DNA of 64,000 nucleotides from Rotaria sp. Silwood1. Lineage: Eukaryota; Rotifera; Eurotatoria; Philodinida; Philodinidae. Each line of letters starts with the position of its first letter. Position 1 is the first letter of the stretch. Shown here one piece after another: positions 36,226 through 49,400 of this stretch. Position numbers and translations under genes: made by a program. The DNA lies in NCBI GenBank assembly GCA_905250075.1, contig CAJNOP010000101.1, positions 86,570-150,569 of the forward strand, given 5' to 3'. Under the pieces are notes generated by a model. It made no database searches. It was not told the DNA's origin and saw nothing but the letters and a program-made list of their open reading frames with translations.

Positions 36226-36547
36226 TAGATTTAATCCTTAGTGATCAGTCTTATACTGTACGCAGCAGCTCATACTGATAAGTTATTGATTTGCTGTTCT
36301 GAACCATGAAACCTTTACGATATTTTTGTTCTTATAATCAGTGTTATAAGCCTTTCAGAAATTGTTACTCCAGCAACGTCAAATTGTCTACCATTCAGTG
36401 GAAGATTTCTTAAATATTCGCCAGGCTTACGACACTTGGTTTGGCCGACAGATGCTGATATTATTGATATCATGAATTTGAAATTGCTGTTCTGTTGTCT
36501 AATATACATACTGAGAACATACTACATCTGTTATTCTATTCTTTGTA

Positions 36548-39103
36548 ATGAATTTTACAGAATTCGGTTTACCTCAAGAACCAGCGTATGACTATTTGCC
36601 CAACAAGTTAAAGAATTTCATCAGAAAACATATCAAGACGCTTTTAATCACTTCTCTATGCATTGTCGTCATCAATACTGTGTTAGTAGTGTGCTTAACT
36701 TTATTACTGCAAACACGGTTACCTAAGGAAAAGCTTTTTTCAGTGTATCACTTGACAAGAGTATCGCTACAACCAAAAACAAGACGGCCTACAATTGTCA
36801 ATATTTCCTCAGGTAAATATCTAGATTTTTTTGAAACATGATTTCAAATGAATGGTGAAGTCTACAGGTAGAAAAGGTGACCCTCCCTCTCCGTAGCTTT
36901 GTCCCACAGACCGTAGCAGACATTGAGACATGCTTATTTTTTTGACTCCATAATAGATTGGAGCACTATTTCGATATTCTTGGCTTTCAACTTCTTATAA
37001 GAGTATCACAGACGTGGCGAAAGTTCTTGCTTACAATTAAATTGGCTCTCTCCTGTTTCGCATTTTAATTCTGCCAGGATTGCGCTGACAGATTTTTTAA
37101 TAATGATGTCTTAACGTTGATAATTACGGCAAAACCATAAAAGCGCTTCTTCTTTGTTTCAGTTGTAAATAGTTCAACATTACTACTGCCTACTTGCCTT
37201 TCCTTCCGCATGGCTGAATACGATCAAAATGGTGAAGTCATCGTAGACAAAAGCATGCAAGATTTCTCCTGGGAATTTGAATATGAAAAAGATGGGATCG
37301 ATCTCTTCTTGGATAATAATCGAACGCGACTTTATGCAACACAATATAATCGTATCGTCGCGTTTGACACGATAAAATCACCTGAGAATGGTAATATAAT
37401 CGTAGGAGAAAATAGTGGTGGTCGACTTCCATTACTTTCTCATGCACGATCTACACATTTGTCGATATCAACCAAAATGTGTATGTGCTAGAAATACACT
37501 ATGAAGAAGCGTATAAGTTAGGATTAACTTTGTTGAACTTTACTTATCGTGTATGGTACTGGTCATCTTCGTCGATGAATGCAACAAAACTTTTGCAGGA
37601 CAATGGGAAATGTTTCGAATGACTGTAGATAAAAACTTGAATATGTACGTAACCGCATTCGATAGTCATCGAGTCGTTAAATGGCATTTACCACAGTATA
37701 CAAACTATTCGACTGCTGCTGGAACTACTGGTATGCCAGGTTCACAGTCAACTCAGTTAAACTATCCTTATAGCAGTTATGTAGATAATACTAACTTTGA
37801 CATATACGTAGCTGATACAGGTAACCATCGAATACAAAAATGGTCAGTGAACGCCGGAGAAGGAGTAACAGTTATTGCAGATGTCTACGAACCGAAACAT
37901 ACTTTGCTTGACTGTTATGGAAATGTCTTAACAAACGATGGATATAGAGTTAAATTATACAACTCATTTTTAAGAACCGATCTCGATGGTGTTTATCCAC
38001 TAACTCGCCTTGATTCAGACGTTATCGTTTATGATGAAAGTAATGGGAATATCTATGGACTTGATATAAGAAAAGATCAAATCCTGAAACTATCCATTAA
38101 ATGTGAAATTCTTTTATATAACAGTACGTGTATCTAATATTTCGTTTGTTGTTGTCGGACTACAACTTTTGAAACTAAAGTGACAAAATTACTTTTTAGA
38201 TAGTGCCGACATCAACGAAGAGCAAAGACCTATTATCGATTGTGGATTCCCTACAGGCTCAGTTTGAGAAAAAATGGGTGAAATCATTCTAGGAAACAGT
38301 AATCGTGGCTGTGGTATAGGGATTCGACAGTTATGTTCACCGACTGACATGTTTATGGCAAACACTAGTCATTTATACATAGTTGATTCAGGTAATAATC
38401 GAATACAACTATATAATATAGAGAATCAAAGTGTCCAAACAGTTCTTAATAGCAATAATGGCTTAATCCAACCGGTTAGTGTTTGCGTTGTTAGTGAAAC
38501 AGGCGATATTTACGTGCTCGATCGTATCAATAAGACACAATTTGTTGTTAAATTATGGAGAACCAACAATGGAAAAGGAACGATCATTATTCCAAGTGAC
38601 GGTGGTATCTATTATGATATATTTTTAGATCAAGATTACAATATATATGTCTTTATTTTATGAAATTAGAAAATGGTTTGCACCTGACTACCCTTATAGT
38701 ATAGTCATTGCAACATTTCATTCGATGACAAATTCAATGCCTATCTACGTAGATGAAAGATATAATGTATTTTTCTATGATTATAATAAGCCTGAAATTC
38801 AAATGTGGTCAATAGGTGGTAAAACAGAGCCCAGTTTTAAAACTATATTAAAACCTCTTCTGAATACGAAGACTAATGGTTCTATTGGTTTTATATTAGA
38901 TTGTAATAAAAATATCTATTTTAGTAGCTATGTTAATGAGACCAGCTTCGCAATTTTTCGTCTACTAGCACAGGAGAATAACACTAGTTAAAATTATTCA
39001 AGATCTATCTTTTGTTTCGGCCGTTCAATTCGATCAGTACGACAATATATATATGTCTGAAAAAAACAAACATCAAATAAAGAAATTTGCAATTTTAAAT
39101 TAG
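36548..39103 (+). pseudogene. NHL-repeat membrane protein, multiply disrupted
   Basis: Exon 1 (36548-36812) encodes a short basic N-terminus and a membrane span (LLITSLCIVVINTVLVVCLTL), as in type II proteins. A 350-nt intron leads to exon 2 at 37163; a 76-nt intron lies at 38124-38199. The outer part consists of NHL-type beta-propeller repeats, for example FVDINQNVYVLEI, VDNTNFDIYVADTGNHRIQKW, LYIVDSGNNRIQLY and FDQYDNIYMSEKNKHQIKKF. The reading frame is broken: a shift near 37458 (between SHARS and FVDIN), a second near 37553-37612, TGA at 38265-38267, shifts near 38655 and 38985, and a final stop at 39101. Each segment still matches the repeat pattern in its own frame, so the gene died fairly recently or the region has sequencing indels. 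NHL propellers usually bind proteins or RNA; the membrane-anchored form is common in bdelloids. Confidence 0.75.
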
Positions 39104-40823
39104 CAAAAGTGAGATTGTTTTCATTGATTTCATTATTGAACACAGTAACATGAATCTTTCTTTTAGTTTTGAAGTTTTAATGATGACTCATTTTAAAAAA
39201 TGACGACAATATCGAAAGAATTACTAATAACAAAGGATGTATGTCAAATAACAAGCCAATCTTCTCAAAGAATCTAAACCTAATTCTATTGGTCTCACAA
39301 TCAGCATTGAACTCTAATTATTTTTTAAAAGTTTCTTTTTATATTTTATCACAACTTAATTTTCTACATGTGAGTCCCTCCCCCTGGGTATCAAAAGCTT
39401 TTTATTGCTATTCTACTAGAAGTCTTGAAAGTTCGATAGTGCTAAGTGTACTAATTAAAAATATCAACTGAAGCATTCTCTGAAAGCCTTAAAAATCAGT
39501 TTTTGATCTAAAAGTTCATTGAAACTCGATATAGATTTACTGAAAATAGATCCATTTGATGCAGAAGTTTTTTTTTCAGTCTCATGAAGTTATAGTTTTT
39601 ATGAGTGCATCAGCGAAATTTTATTAACAATTATGTAAGTCACTGTATTCTTCTAAGTGACACCATGCAACTTCTTTTTCAGTCAAATCTCCACCTCTGG
39701 TTCCCCTCAAGGATACATGGATAAATTAACTTCATCAAGAAATTGTTTTGACGACGGAAACGCAGTTCTATGCATATGAAATGCCATTTAAAAACGAAAT
39801 CAGAGACTTCTTAATAGTTAACCCTTCAACTACCGCCGATACAAATATACGTCATAAATTTTAACGGTGTCTAAAAGTGATGCAATCAATCGTAGTACAT
39901 ATTTTTTAGATTTGCTTGCAGAGAAATAAGCATTAGACAGCTGAAGCTTTGGATACCATCATCTCATAATGTTATGTTCTAGAGTCGTGTCTTTGAAAAA
40001 AATTGTGCATAGGAAACAGTCAGTTTGTTGTACATGTGTTTATCTTTTATTTTCTGTTTCTAATTCGAAAATTTACTGTAGTGTGGCTGAAAAAGGTTCC
40101 ATGTTGACGGACCAATCGGTGTTCATCCAGTGCGATTGACAACCAGATATTTCCTGTCTCGTATTCCTCCGAATGAAAACAACGGGACTTCTCAATAAAG
40201 ATGTAATGTTATCTCGTATAAATCTGTAAAACTGACTTAAAAATAAATAGCTATAATAATATTCTAAAGAGCTTATTCTCCCTTTTATGTCAATGACCAA
40301 AGAATTGATAAAGCCTGTCCAGGCGTCGGGTGATCATTGAAGAGACTCTCGTTTTGATCCCCTTTTTCGTTGTTCTATTTTTCGTCCGTAGTGACATTGA
40401 GGACCGGATATATTGTGCTTTCAACGAACAATCATATCGCAATATATATCAAATAGATTTTAACCTAGCTCACCATGTAGAGAATAACCAATTTTCTTAC
40501 TTCCTGTGTATAGACGGCTATACACTTATCATTTCTGTTGTCTTATGTGTTTTATTTTTATTGTATTTTATTGTAAAACACTGAAGAAGAAAGCTGATGC
40601 TCTTGAAACGTCTGTAAATTAAATGCTTTTGTAAATAAATATAGCATTATGGAAGAGTAACTGAAACTGAACACATTACAATGTCCTTCCAACTAAACAC
40701 GAAACAATAGATACCAACATGCAACAAAAAATTAATAAATTGTGAACTTAGTACATGTAATTAGAGAGAAAAATGATTTAATTAACCAAAATAGTCTATG
40801 AAATAAAGGTTTTTTCATGTCGT
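39104..40823. other. Intergenic region with retroelement-like tail
   Basis: No complete gene. A frame at 40330-40584 ends in a hydrophobic segment but starts without ATG and has no relatives I recognise. It is followed by a hammerhead-like string (next entry) and an AATAAA-like signal at about 40635, together suggesting the 3' end of an old retroelement. Confidence 0.35.
40594..40613 (+). other. Hammerhead-ribozyme-like core, degenerate
   Basis: CTGATGCTCTTGAAACGTC resembles the hammerhead core CTGATGA-stem-GAAAC-GTC found in Penelope-like and other retroelements. The A after CTGATG is replaced by C and the stem is only a few bases, so an active ribozyme is unlikely. Confidence 0.25.
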
Positions 40824-41750
40824 TTATTGGTGCACTATTCTGTTCTTTTGAAAATGTACCAAATTTCTTCTTGGTTGTAAGCATGCAGGTAGTAGTTTGA
40901 TGAAAGCTTGAATAAATGTTTTTCGAAACACAGAAGAACCCAAAAACAAGCAATAGAATGATTTAACATTATTTATATAGTACAGATAAAGAGTAATAAC
41001 AGTAACATATATTTCTATGTATAGCTGCTTACTACTTTTTTCATAATTTCGCGTTATTAAAGCATATGTATTCATAATAGCCCATTGCGATGAAAACAAA
41101 CCAGTCGTTAATACCTGTAGAAATACCATTTTAATGATTTTTTTTAAGAAAACTATGTGAGTTAGTATTTCTCCCTATATTCTACAATAAAATAATCTGA
41201 GTTGTTATTAAAATCGTATATTGAATATACTTACAACTCGTCGTCGACTCTGCCAAATATTTCTATAAGTCAATACAACAAAAATAAACATCTCTATGGG
41301 TTGCATTAAACCATTGATTATAATATACAATGCACTTGTGACTAATGGATATCCTGAATCACATCCAACACCAGGCATCAAGTCGAAAAAAATAGGTGAA
41401 TAAACTGATAAGATAGAACTTCGTATGAAACTAATAGTAATCATCCATGGTACCATTTTAAGTTGATTGACACGACGAAAACATGATGAGAAACTGCATG
41501 TACAAGCAAATCGATCAATAATAGACAACAGCAGACAATCAAGNNNNNNNNNNAATGAATAAATACAACATGTATTGGAACGAAATGTTGGTTGAAGAAA
41601 GGTAAAAGCATTGCCCATAAAACCAAGGATTCCCAATATAATGAATATGAGTGGAAGATGAATGAAAAATCGATGGATCAAAGAATTAGCCATAAAAAAA
41701 ATTGAATCCGATGTAACATCTATATCGTCGTCACTTTCATTAAACGACAT
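40824..41750 (-). CDS. Rhodopsin-like GPCR, two exons, interrupted by a gap
   Basis: Exon 1 is 41750-41235 and exon 2 probably 41174-40824, with a 60-nt intron (GTAAGT..ATATAG, both phase 0). The predicted protein has 288 residues including four unknown. Helix 1 is FIHLPLIFIILGILGFMGNAFTF with the conserved G-N. SIIDRFACTC holds the D-R-F version of the D/E-R-Y motif after helix 3. Two long hydrophobic stretches (helices 4 and 5) end in the basic RNIWQSRRR; exon 2 supplies VLTTGLFSSQWAIMNTYALI (helix 6) and TLYLYYINNVKSFY (helix 7), then the basic tail FRKTFIQAFIKLLP. A 10-base N run (41544-41553) lies between CCIYS and LDCLLL, where helices 2 and 3 should be, so about 40-50 residues are missing from the assembly. 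The ligand is unknown; the family is typical of rotifer chemoreceptor or neuropeptide-type receptors. Confidence 0.75.
41544..41553. other. Assembly gap (10 N) inside the GPCR gene
   Basis: Ten N within exon 1 of the receptor gene. The flanking protein joins helix 1 directly to the end of helix 3, so the true missing length is probably well above ten bases. Confidence 0.99.
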
Positions 41751-44700
41751 AATGATGTATTCGTCTATAGTATTTTTTTTCTTGATCGGGAATATTTTAC
41801 TTTTGCTCTATTTCGAATAAAATTACAAAGTAATACAGAAATGAGTAGAGAATTTTCTTTTTCTTTAAATAAAAGTTTATAAAGCCTAATAATATGTTTA
41901 TTTTAAACAATAGCTGTAATGAAAATAGTAAATCGTATAAATGTGTTGTTCTATACTGAATGTTGAATTAGTATAATTACCGAATGTTTGACAATTTTTC
42001 TCTAGGATAAGAATAACAGTTGAAATTGAAATGAAGGAGTTTTAATGGCATTCAGTGGATATTATTTTTCTAGCTAAAGCACTAAAATCAAACAGATTAA
42101 TCATCATCTGTTTCAAAAAAAAAAGAAGAGACGCTAAAATTTTTTTGAATAACTTTTGGTAGGCGCAGCAGTAGCCAGAAACAATTAACATTGGAGGTTG
42201 TCATGACTTTTTCAAAGGAATATTATCTTTCTTCTGACCTACTTCGAAATGAAGTTTCAGCCCTGCTGGAAAAAAAAACAAAAGACTCTCACGATTTGGA
42301 GGAAGTCACATATCTAATTTAAACTCATGAATACGTGCTGAATTAATCAAACCAATTCTTAATGGAAGTTTTGAAAACAGAAGCAAGACTGACTTTGGGA
42401 TTTGTTTCGTTCAAGCGTTGTCAGCATTTTGTTGAAGCTTCAAATGAATTGGCTTGTGATGACCCGAAAACAGCATCTAAGCTAGAGTAGTTTACCATGC
42501 TGAATCGAATGTTGATATTTAGTCTTGAATTTTAAATGATCTGACGTTGTTCTTTTAGTATTTTCGAAGTCTCACAATCTAGCGCTATCTAGTATAATAA
42601 ATCTAAATGCCAGATCATTTTAAATTCAGAAACAAAAATCACTATTCGATTCAATATAGTGAATTATTCTATTCTGAATACTTTTTCAAGTCATCCGCGA
42701 TCAATTGGCTGGAATGCGAAGTCTCAAGCAAGATCCTTACAAGTTTTGAACTAAGCAAGCTACCTTCCTATGAAAAATTATTCAAAAATATATCTACGGC
42801 TCTTTCTGTTTTGAAATGAATAATAGTAAGCTTGTGTTCTTAACGCTTTTTGTCAATAGTCAGTTATACATATCTTGCACCGTCACACATCAATTGTGTG
42901 TTGGGCAACCTAAAGTACTTAGTTGTAGAAAGTTAACTAAGTCCGATTTTTTGTTGAAAACTTACCAGTATCAACTGACAGTGAGATGCACCAGTCTTCA
43001 GACGATATTTTTTTTATAGATAATGGATCAAAGATTGTGGTAGCGAGATTATTCTATGAAATTATAAAAGTCCACAAAAATGGATGGAGTTGTTGAAGAT
43101 TTATACTCGATTTGTTTTTTACGCAGACTAAGCAATTAAGTGTGTGCTGGTTATTTCTTTTTTTTAATTTTCTTTCGAATTTTTATCATAAAGCAAAAGT
43201 TATCTTATCTCTCATTACGTTTAGTTACTCAAATCCGGACTATTCATAATGTATAATTAAATTGAGTTAATTTACTTCAGCGTGAATATCTGAGAGATCC
43301 ATACATCAAGGAGTCACCTCGATCCAGTTACTTTTTTTCAAGATTATTATTCAGAATACTAATGAAATTTTTTCCTGATAACTATTTTCTGATGTTTTAA
43401 TCATTCTTTTCTTTCTATAATTCCTTCAAACAAATAACTTTGGATTTTCAAAATAAGAGAACTTTTACTTAATGCTCTTTTAATTACAATAATTAATAAT
43501 TTCTATCACTATTACATATGAAATTTTCTTTGTTTAAATTTAATCATATGATCAAAATATTTTCATCAGCGATAGAGTCTAAAAATTTCTATCATCTGAT
43601 ATATTTAAAAATTTTTGAATCAAAAATCGTCTTTTTCCTACTATTCATAAGATATGTTTGAAAATGCTGGCGTATTTTCATGAGCTACATTTTTTTACCT
43701 CTTCTTTTTGTGTTGTAGATGGTATCATAATATAAAATGACTAACGTAGATTTTTGATATTTTTAGTATTAGTAAAAAAGATGAAAAATTTAAGAGAGGA
43801 GGACCATGTTGCATAGAAAATAGTATCATGAAATTTTTGAAGGACATAGTTCAGACGAAGTATTTGTAAAATTTTCTAGTGTAGCTTTGCGTGCAGATTG
43901 TGAGCATAGGACTGATGTTTTGATGAACGTCAACTTTTTGAGATCAAAATGTGAAAATTCTTTCCTTCTTATACTAATATCTATGGAATTTGCTCTTTTC
44001 ATAATATGGCGTGTTTTTTTTTTTTATTAATAGTAAAAATATCACAAATTTGGTTTAGTCATTTTATATTATCATATCATTCATAACAAAGAAAAGATCT
44101 TGAAAAAAAATATTACTCGATTGAGAAAATATAACTTATGAATAATACGTCAACATCTTCAAATATATCGTATAAAACATAGTCGATTGATATTTTGCTA
44201 ACAAAATGTCAAAAAAAGACTCAAATAGAGCTCTGTTTGGCATATCAAAATATATATGGTGTTTCTAATTAAAGAAAACTTCTGAAGTTTCGTACATCAT
44301 GATAGAAAATATTAATAGTTATGATTTTACAAGAACATCAAGTCAAAATCCTCTTATTGTGAATGATAAAAGTTATTCTTTCAAAGAAAACTCAGAAAGT
44401 AATTATCATGAGTATTTTGAAATCGGATTGAGTTGAAAGCTTTAGAGAATATTAAAATCATCATCATTATCTTTTACAACATATTAAAAAAGTTAGAAAA
44501 GATATTACTCTATTATCAATGCAGTCAAACGATTGATTTTCTCAGATATTCACTCAAAAGTATTGTACAATTTATTTTCGTTTTGTAATTCTCCTATAGT
44601 TAACTACGTTTGAACGATGTTCTTTTATTGAATGTTCAATCATTTACTGAATATTTGTCGTTTTTTTTTGTAAATATTGTAGACGATGTTACTTTTATGA

Positions 44701-45359
44701 AATTCATCCGATAGATTCTTAAGCAAAAACATATTTTATCTTGTTTTCTTTTCTTAAGTTTTTGTGTTAATTTATTTGCATTTTATCAAAGAATATGTTC
44801 GAAGATAGATAGCATCAATCAATCTCCTGGTAATGAACAAAACCAATTATATCAAGTTTTACATTTTTATCCTGTAAAGATTGCATTAACAGTTCTTTTT
44901 TTTTTAATCGAAATTATCGTTTCTTTTTTTTGCTTTCATAATTATTATTTCATAAACGATTGATATCTCTATTAAAGTAAGCATAATCCAGCTGATTTTT
45001 AGCACTACATATCTAATTAAGGAAGACTACGGTATTCAGCTAAAAAAAAGAATCACCGTAAGAATACGTTTCTTTTCTTCAATTTTGTCTTAATATGTTG
45101 ATCATATATATATATATTTATTAATCGTTTTTATTTTCGACATATGTTTTGAAAGCAATAGCAACAACAACAAAAACAAGAGACAAACAATAAGTATATG
45201 TGAAATATTTATCATATTGAAATTCATTCAATTTAATAATTTAAAGACTAGAAAATAAATCAATATACCACCGGCAATAATAGAAAAAGATTAATAATAT
45301 ATTGCTTAAAATTCTTCTTCTTTTTATTTTCTCTATATATATATTGTTGAAGTTCCATG
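41751..45359. other. Gene-poor, very AT-rich region, 3.6 kb
   Basis: No frame with family motifs on either strand. Short frames near 42607-43019 have no start context or recognisable pattern. Long poly-A/T runs are common. Confidence 0.4.
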
Positions 45360-45590
45360 TTATTCATCTTCATTTGTTTCTTCATCGATTTCAACGAATT
45401 GATTTATTTGTTCTTCTTGTATATCAATAGTTGTATTAAAATTCAATGATTGTTTATTAATATAGATGACTTCTTGAAATGGTTCATCAAATGTTGTAGG
45501 ATAAACATCCATACTATTTAATTGATCATCGAAATTAAAAGTAGTTAAATCAAGATTAAATGATGGATCATTATCTAAATAAAATTTCAT
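45360..45590 (-). CDS. Small acidic hypothetical protein
   Basis: Frame of 76 residues, starting MKFYLDNDPSFNLDLTTFNF and ending in EIDEETNEDE. The composition is protein-like (D, E, N, F, T rich, few basic residues) and codon choice resembles the nearby real genes (for example CCA, ACA, TCA, GAA). It lies about 0.9 kb downstream of the EDEM3-like gene on the same strand. No domain, signal peptide or homologue is recognised; it may be a last exon of something larger or a chance frame. Confidence 0.3.
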   Translation of the reverse strand: MKFYLDNDPSFNLDLTTFNFDDQLNSMDVYPTTFDEPFQEVIYINKQSLNFNTTIDIQEEQINQFVEIDEETNEDE

Positions 45591-46220
45591 ATATTTATAT
45601 TCAAATTATAAGATTATAAGGAAGCATCAGTGAAGCTCTAATTTTCAACAGTTAATTCAGCGTTGAATTTCATACATTAACATCATTTGCTTCCAATACA
45701 TAGATTCGAACCTATTTTTGTATTCACTAAAACTATTCGATTAAAAGTTGATATGACATATATATCGATTATGGTATCAATCTATTTTTATTCTTTCGAA
45801 TAATCTAATAAAAAACAAACAAAAATATTTTGAATTTTTAATTGAGTGAGATAAGTAATATTCTTTATTGAAATATTTTGTCGAATAGTTAAAAGCATTT
45901 ATTTCTAAATATTATTCAAAGATGACTATAAGGTTTTGACTTCAGAATAGGATATGTATATGTTTATAGAAGAAGATTTCCTTTACGTAATGATATACAT
46001 ACTATCAAGTTCTATTATATACCATCGAGATATCAACACAATACGATGAAAGTAGCGCCTTCTATTGATACCTTAACAGTTTGCAATATAACTTGATAAT
46101 ACATACCTTTGATAACAGAAATTTCTCTAAATATTTTAAACAGTGGTTATGTTATTGTTCTCTCAATGATTTATTAAAGTTCTATTCTAATTTGACATGA
46201 TAACATCCGAATTTATATAT

Positions 46221-46335
46221 CCCAAGTCGAAGATTCCGGTCACCGGATCTCGCAGGAAAGATGCAGGAAAATTCACCGTATCCGGCAGGAAAATACCAGA
46301 AGTTGCCGGAACTCGCCCGTACTTCTCGACCTGGG
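46221..46335. mobile_element. Short GC-rich MITE with CCCAAGTCGA end
   Basis: Left end CCCAAGTCGAAGA (46221) is mirrored at the right end (TTCTCGACCTGGG, ending 46335) with two mismatches. The 115-bp body is GC-rich (CCGGTCACCGG, GCAGGAAA repeated, TTGCCGG) in an AT-rich region. The end resembles those of the elements at 9660 and 26622, so these may be one superfamily. Confidence 0.6.
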
Positions 46336-46489
46336 ATTAGGATAAAAAAAACTTTGATCGTACAAATCTCTACTTCGTATAATTTTCATTTGAACATGAA
46401 TATTTTCAACAGCTTGACTAATTTTCGATAAGTATCTATATAAATTCGTAAAAATAATGATTTTTGGAGAAAAAAAGCTTTCCTAATAA

Positions 46490-49400
46490 CTATTTTACTT
46501 TCTGTCTTCTAATCGAAAAGAACTGAATATATTTCTTACATTTTTGAGTAAAATATACAATGTATTGTTGAATTGTTAATTCTAATTGTTTTAAATTCTT
46601 TGGTACAATCGAACATTGTTTAATTTTTTTAAATAATTCTATTTGTCCATATATCCATTTATTTGTTGTTCGATTAAATGGTTCAATTAAACTTTCTAAA
46701 TAATCAATTTGTTGATAAAAACTATCCATTAAACGATCTTCTTCTCCAATATATACAAATAAATTTGGTTGTTTTGATAATAAATATAATAATGAATATG
46801 CTTCATCTTTTAACATTAAAACAAGTGGTATATTTACATTAGTTTTTCCATCACCCGACATAGAAAATATTGCACCATTTGAAGAATTTAATGATATATT
46901 ATTATCAATAACAATACCAGCAATAGCTTGAGCTTTTTCTAAATAATAAGCTTTTTCAATAAACATACAATCACCACGACGAACAATACCAATACGAGAA
47001 TAAACATAATGAGAATATAATATTTCTGAACAAGCAGAATATGGTTCAACAACATATAATTGAGCAAATATCTAAACAATCAAAAAAAAAAAAAACTAAA
47101 ATAGTATTTATAAATAACAAAAATAAAAAAATTTTTTTACTCCTTGAGTATCATGTAATTGTTTACCAAATTGAGCTGTAATAACAGTAAAACTAATTGG
47201 ATTTTCTAATAATGGAATTATTAATGGTATAACCGTTAATGGTATATGATAAGTTAGAGAATTTTCTACTGTATTTGTATTTTTCATTAATTCAATCATA
47301 TCTTGCATAAATATTAAACCATTTTCAGCATCATCAATTGATTCAGCATTTGATGCTATATGAGCTAATTGAATTTCTGAATAAAAAAAAAAAAAAAGAA
47401 GTTATTAAGAATTAAACGAACAAAAGAACATTCAATACTAACGACCACCAATCAAATATTGAATTTCAATACCCATTTGTTTAAGTTCAGATATATGCTG
47501 AGGATTATCAGCAGAAAATTCCATAGCAGTTAAACGATGATGAGATATACTAAAGAAAATATTTCTATTATATGATAATAGTTTCTATTCAATCAAAAGT
47601 GTTCTCTGAGCAATTTAATTTTTCTTGATATTTGAGCTGTGCAGGGTAACAAATACTAGCATACTCTCTAACATGCAACATAGACTAAGAAAAATGTGCA
47701 AATCATTTATATTGTATCGTACCATGCAGTGTTAGAATGAGAAAATTTTTCTTAGACCTGGCCTGGTATAGATTATGAAAAAAAAATGCTTACTCTGCAC
47801 ATCTCTATTTTAAAATTAATGTTAAAAAAAAACAAAGAGTATATTTTAATTAGTTGAATAGATTTTAAATATTTAACTAACTTATTTGATTGTTTATCAA
47901 TATATTTTGATGATATTGTTATTGTTTCTGTCATATCTTGATCACCACGAATATTTTCTCGTAATTTTTCTTTATATTGATGTGATTTAAATTGTTCATC
48001 CATTGCAGGACATTGATTTATTTTTGCTTTTCGTTCATATGATTTTTCAGATGAAGAAAAATTTTTTTGTTCATAAATTTGTGCTGATTTTAATGTTATT
48101 TGATTGAATTCATTTTTTAATGTATCATTTATATTAAATAATAAAATATTTAATGGAAGAAGATGTCCTTCAGTTGTAAATATAAATTGATCAATATCAA
48201 TATAATGATGTGGTATTGAATCAAATAATAAATAAAGATATTTAAATGTTTCAGCTAATACAAATGAATCCATACGATCTTCTTTTTGACCAGTAGAAAC
48301 ATCAGATAAAGCAGCATAACCACATGATACACGAGCATGTTCTTCTAAATTAGTTAAGATTGTTTTACCAACTTCAAGATAATGTGGATCACCAGTAGCC
48401 TAGAAAAGAAGATAAAATTATGTTTAAAGTAGATTCAAGAAAATTGAACATTTTCAATGCTTTTTTTTTGTTTCCAAATTGATTATCTCGAGAGTTAACG
48501 TATTTCGTTAAAATTTCTCATGTTAAACTTTTTGATATATGTATTATTTTCAGTAAAAGAGATATTACTTATAGCCATGATGATTAATCAAAGAGTTAGA
48601 AAACATCTTAGGACAACTTATAATATGATTTAATACAACTTCACTTCATCTTTTCAATGCTGATAAAATCATAGCATTCTATCTTAAGTCTATGAAAAGT
48701 TATTAAAAAAAAAAATATTCACCTATTTTTTTGTTAAAAATGGATATAAGTTTTATGAAATCAATGTTATTCATTTACTTTCATTTAACTGAAAAGATTC
48801 TATTATTAAATAATATATATGTATATATATCTTTACCTTATAAAGAAAATAAGTTGATTCAACAAATTCTGGTCTTAATGGATGTGATTTCCAATGTATT
48901 CTATAATCTGTTGTAAATGCTTCTGGTAAAAATTTATGTTTTTTAACAACATTATAAAGCATTTCATGTAATTCAATAGCTGATTTTAAATCTCCTGTTA
49001 AAACTTGTAAACCAGGCCAAAATGCTAATAATGCATCCATATATTTTTTAACTGAACGATATGGTTGATGCATATGAACATTAATCATTGCAACACCACG
49101 TTGAACATAAGACATTATAGATGAATAATGTTCTTCAAATCTTAATAAATAATCATTATTTTTTTCACCCAATAAAACATATGCTTTAAATAAATATTCA
49201 TAATATGAATCAATACCAGCACCAATACCTGATTCACGTACAATCCAATCACCTGAATGTACATTAAGTATTGTACCCATTAAATTTGATTGTCGATGTC
49301 GTCTTTCCCATAAATATGACATAGCACGATCAGCATATTGTTCAAATAAATAATTTCCTGTTAAACGTGATAATGTTGCCCATTCTAATATTAATGTACC

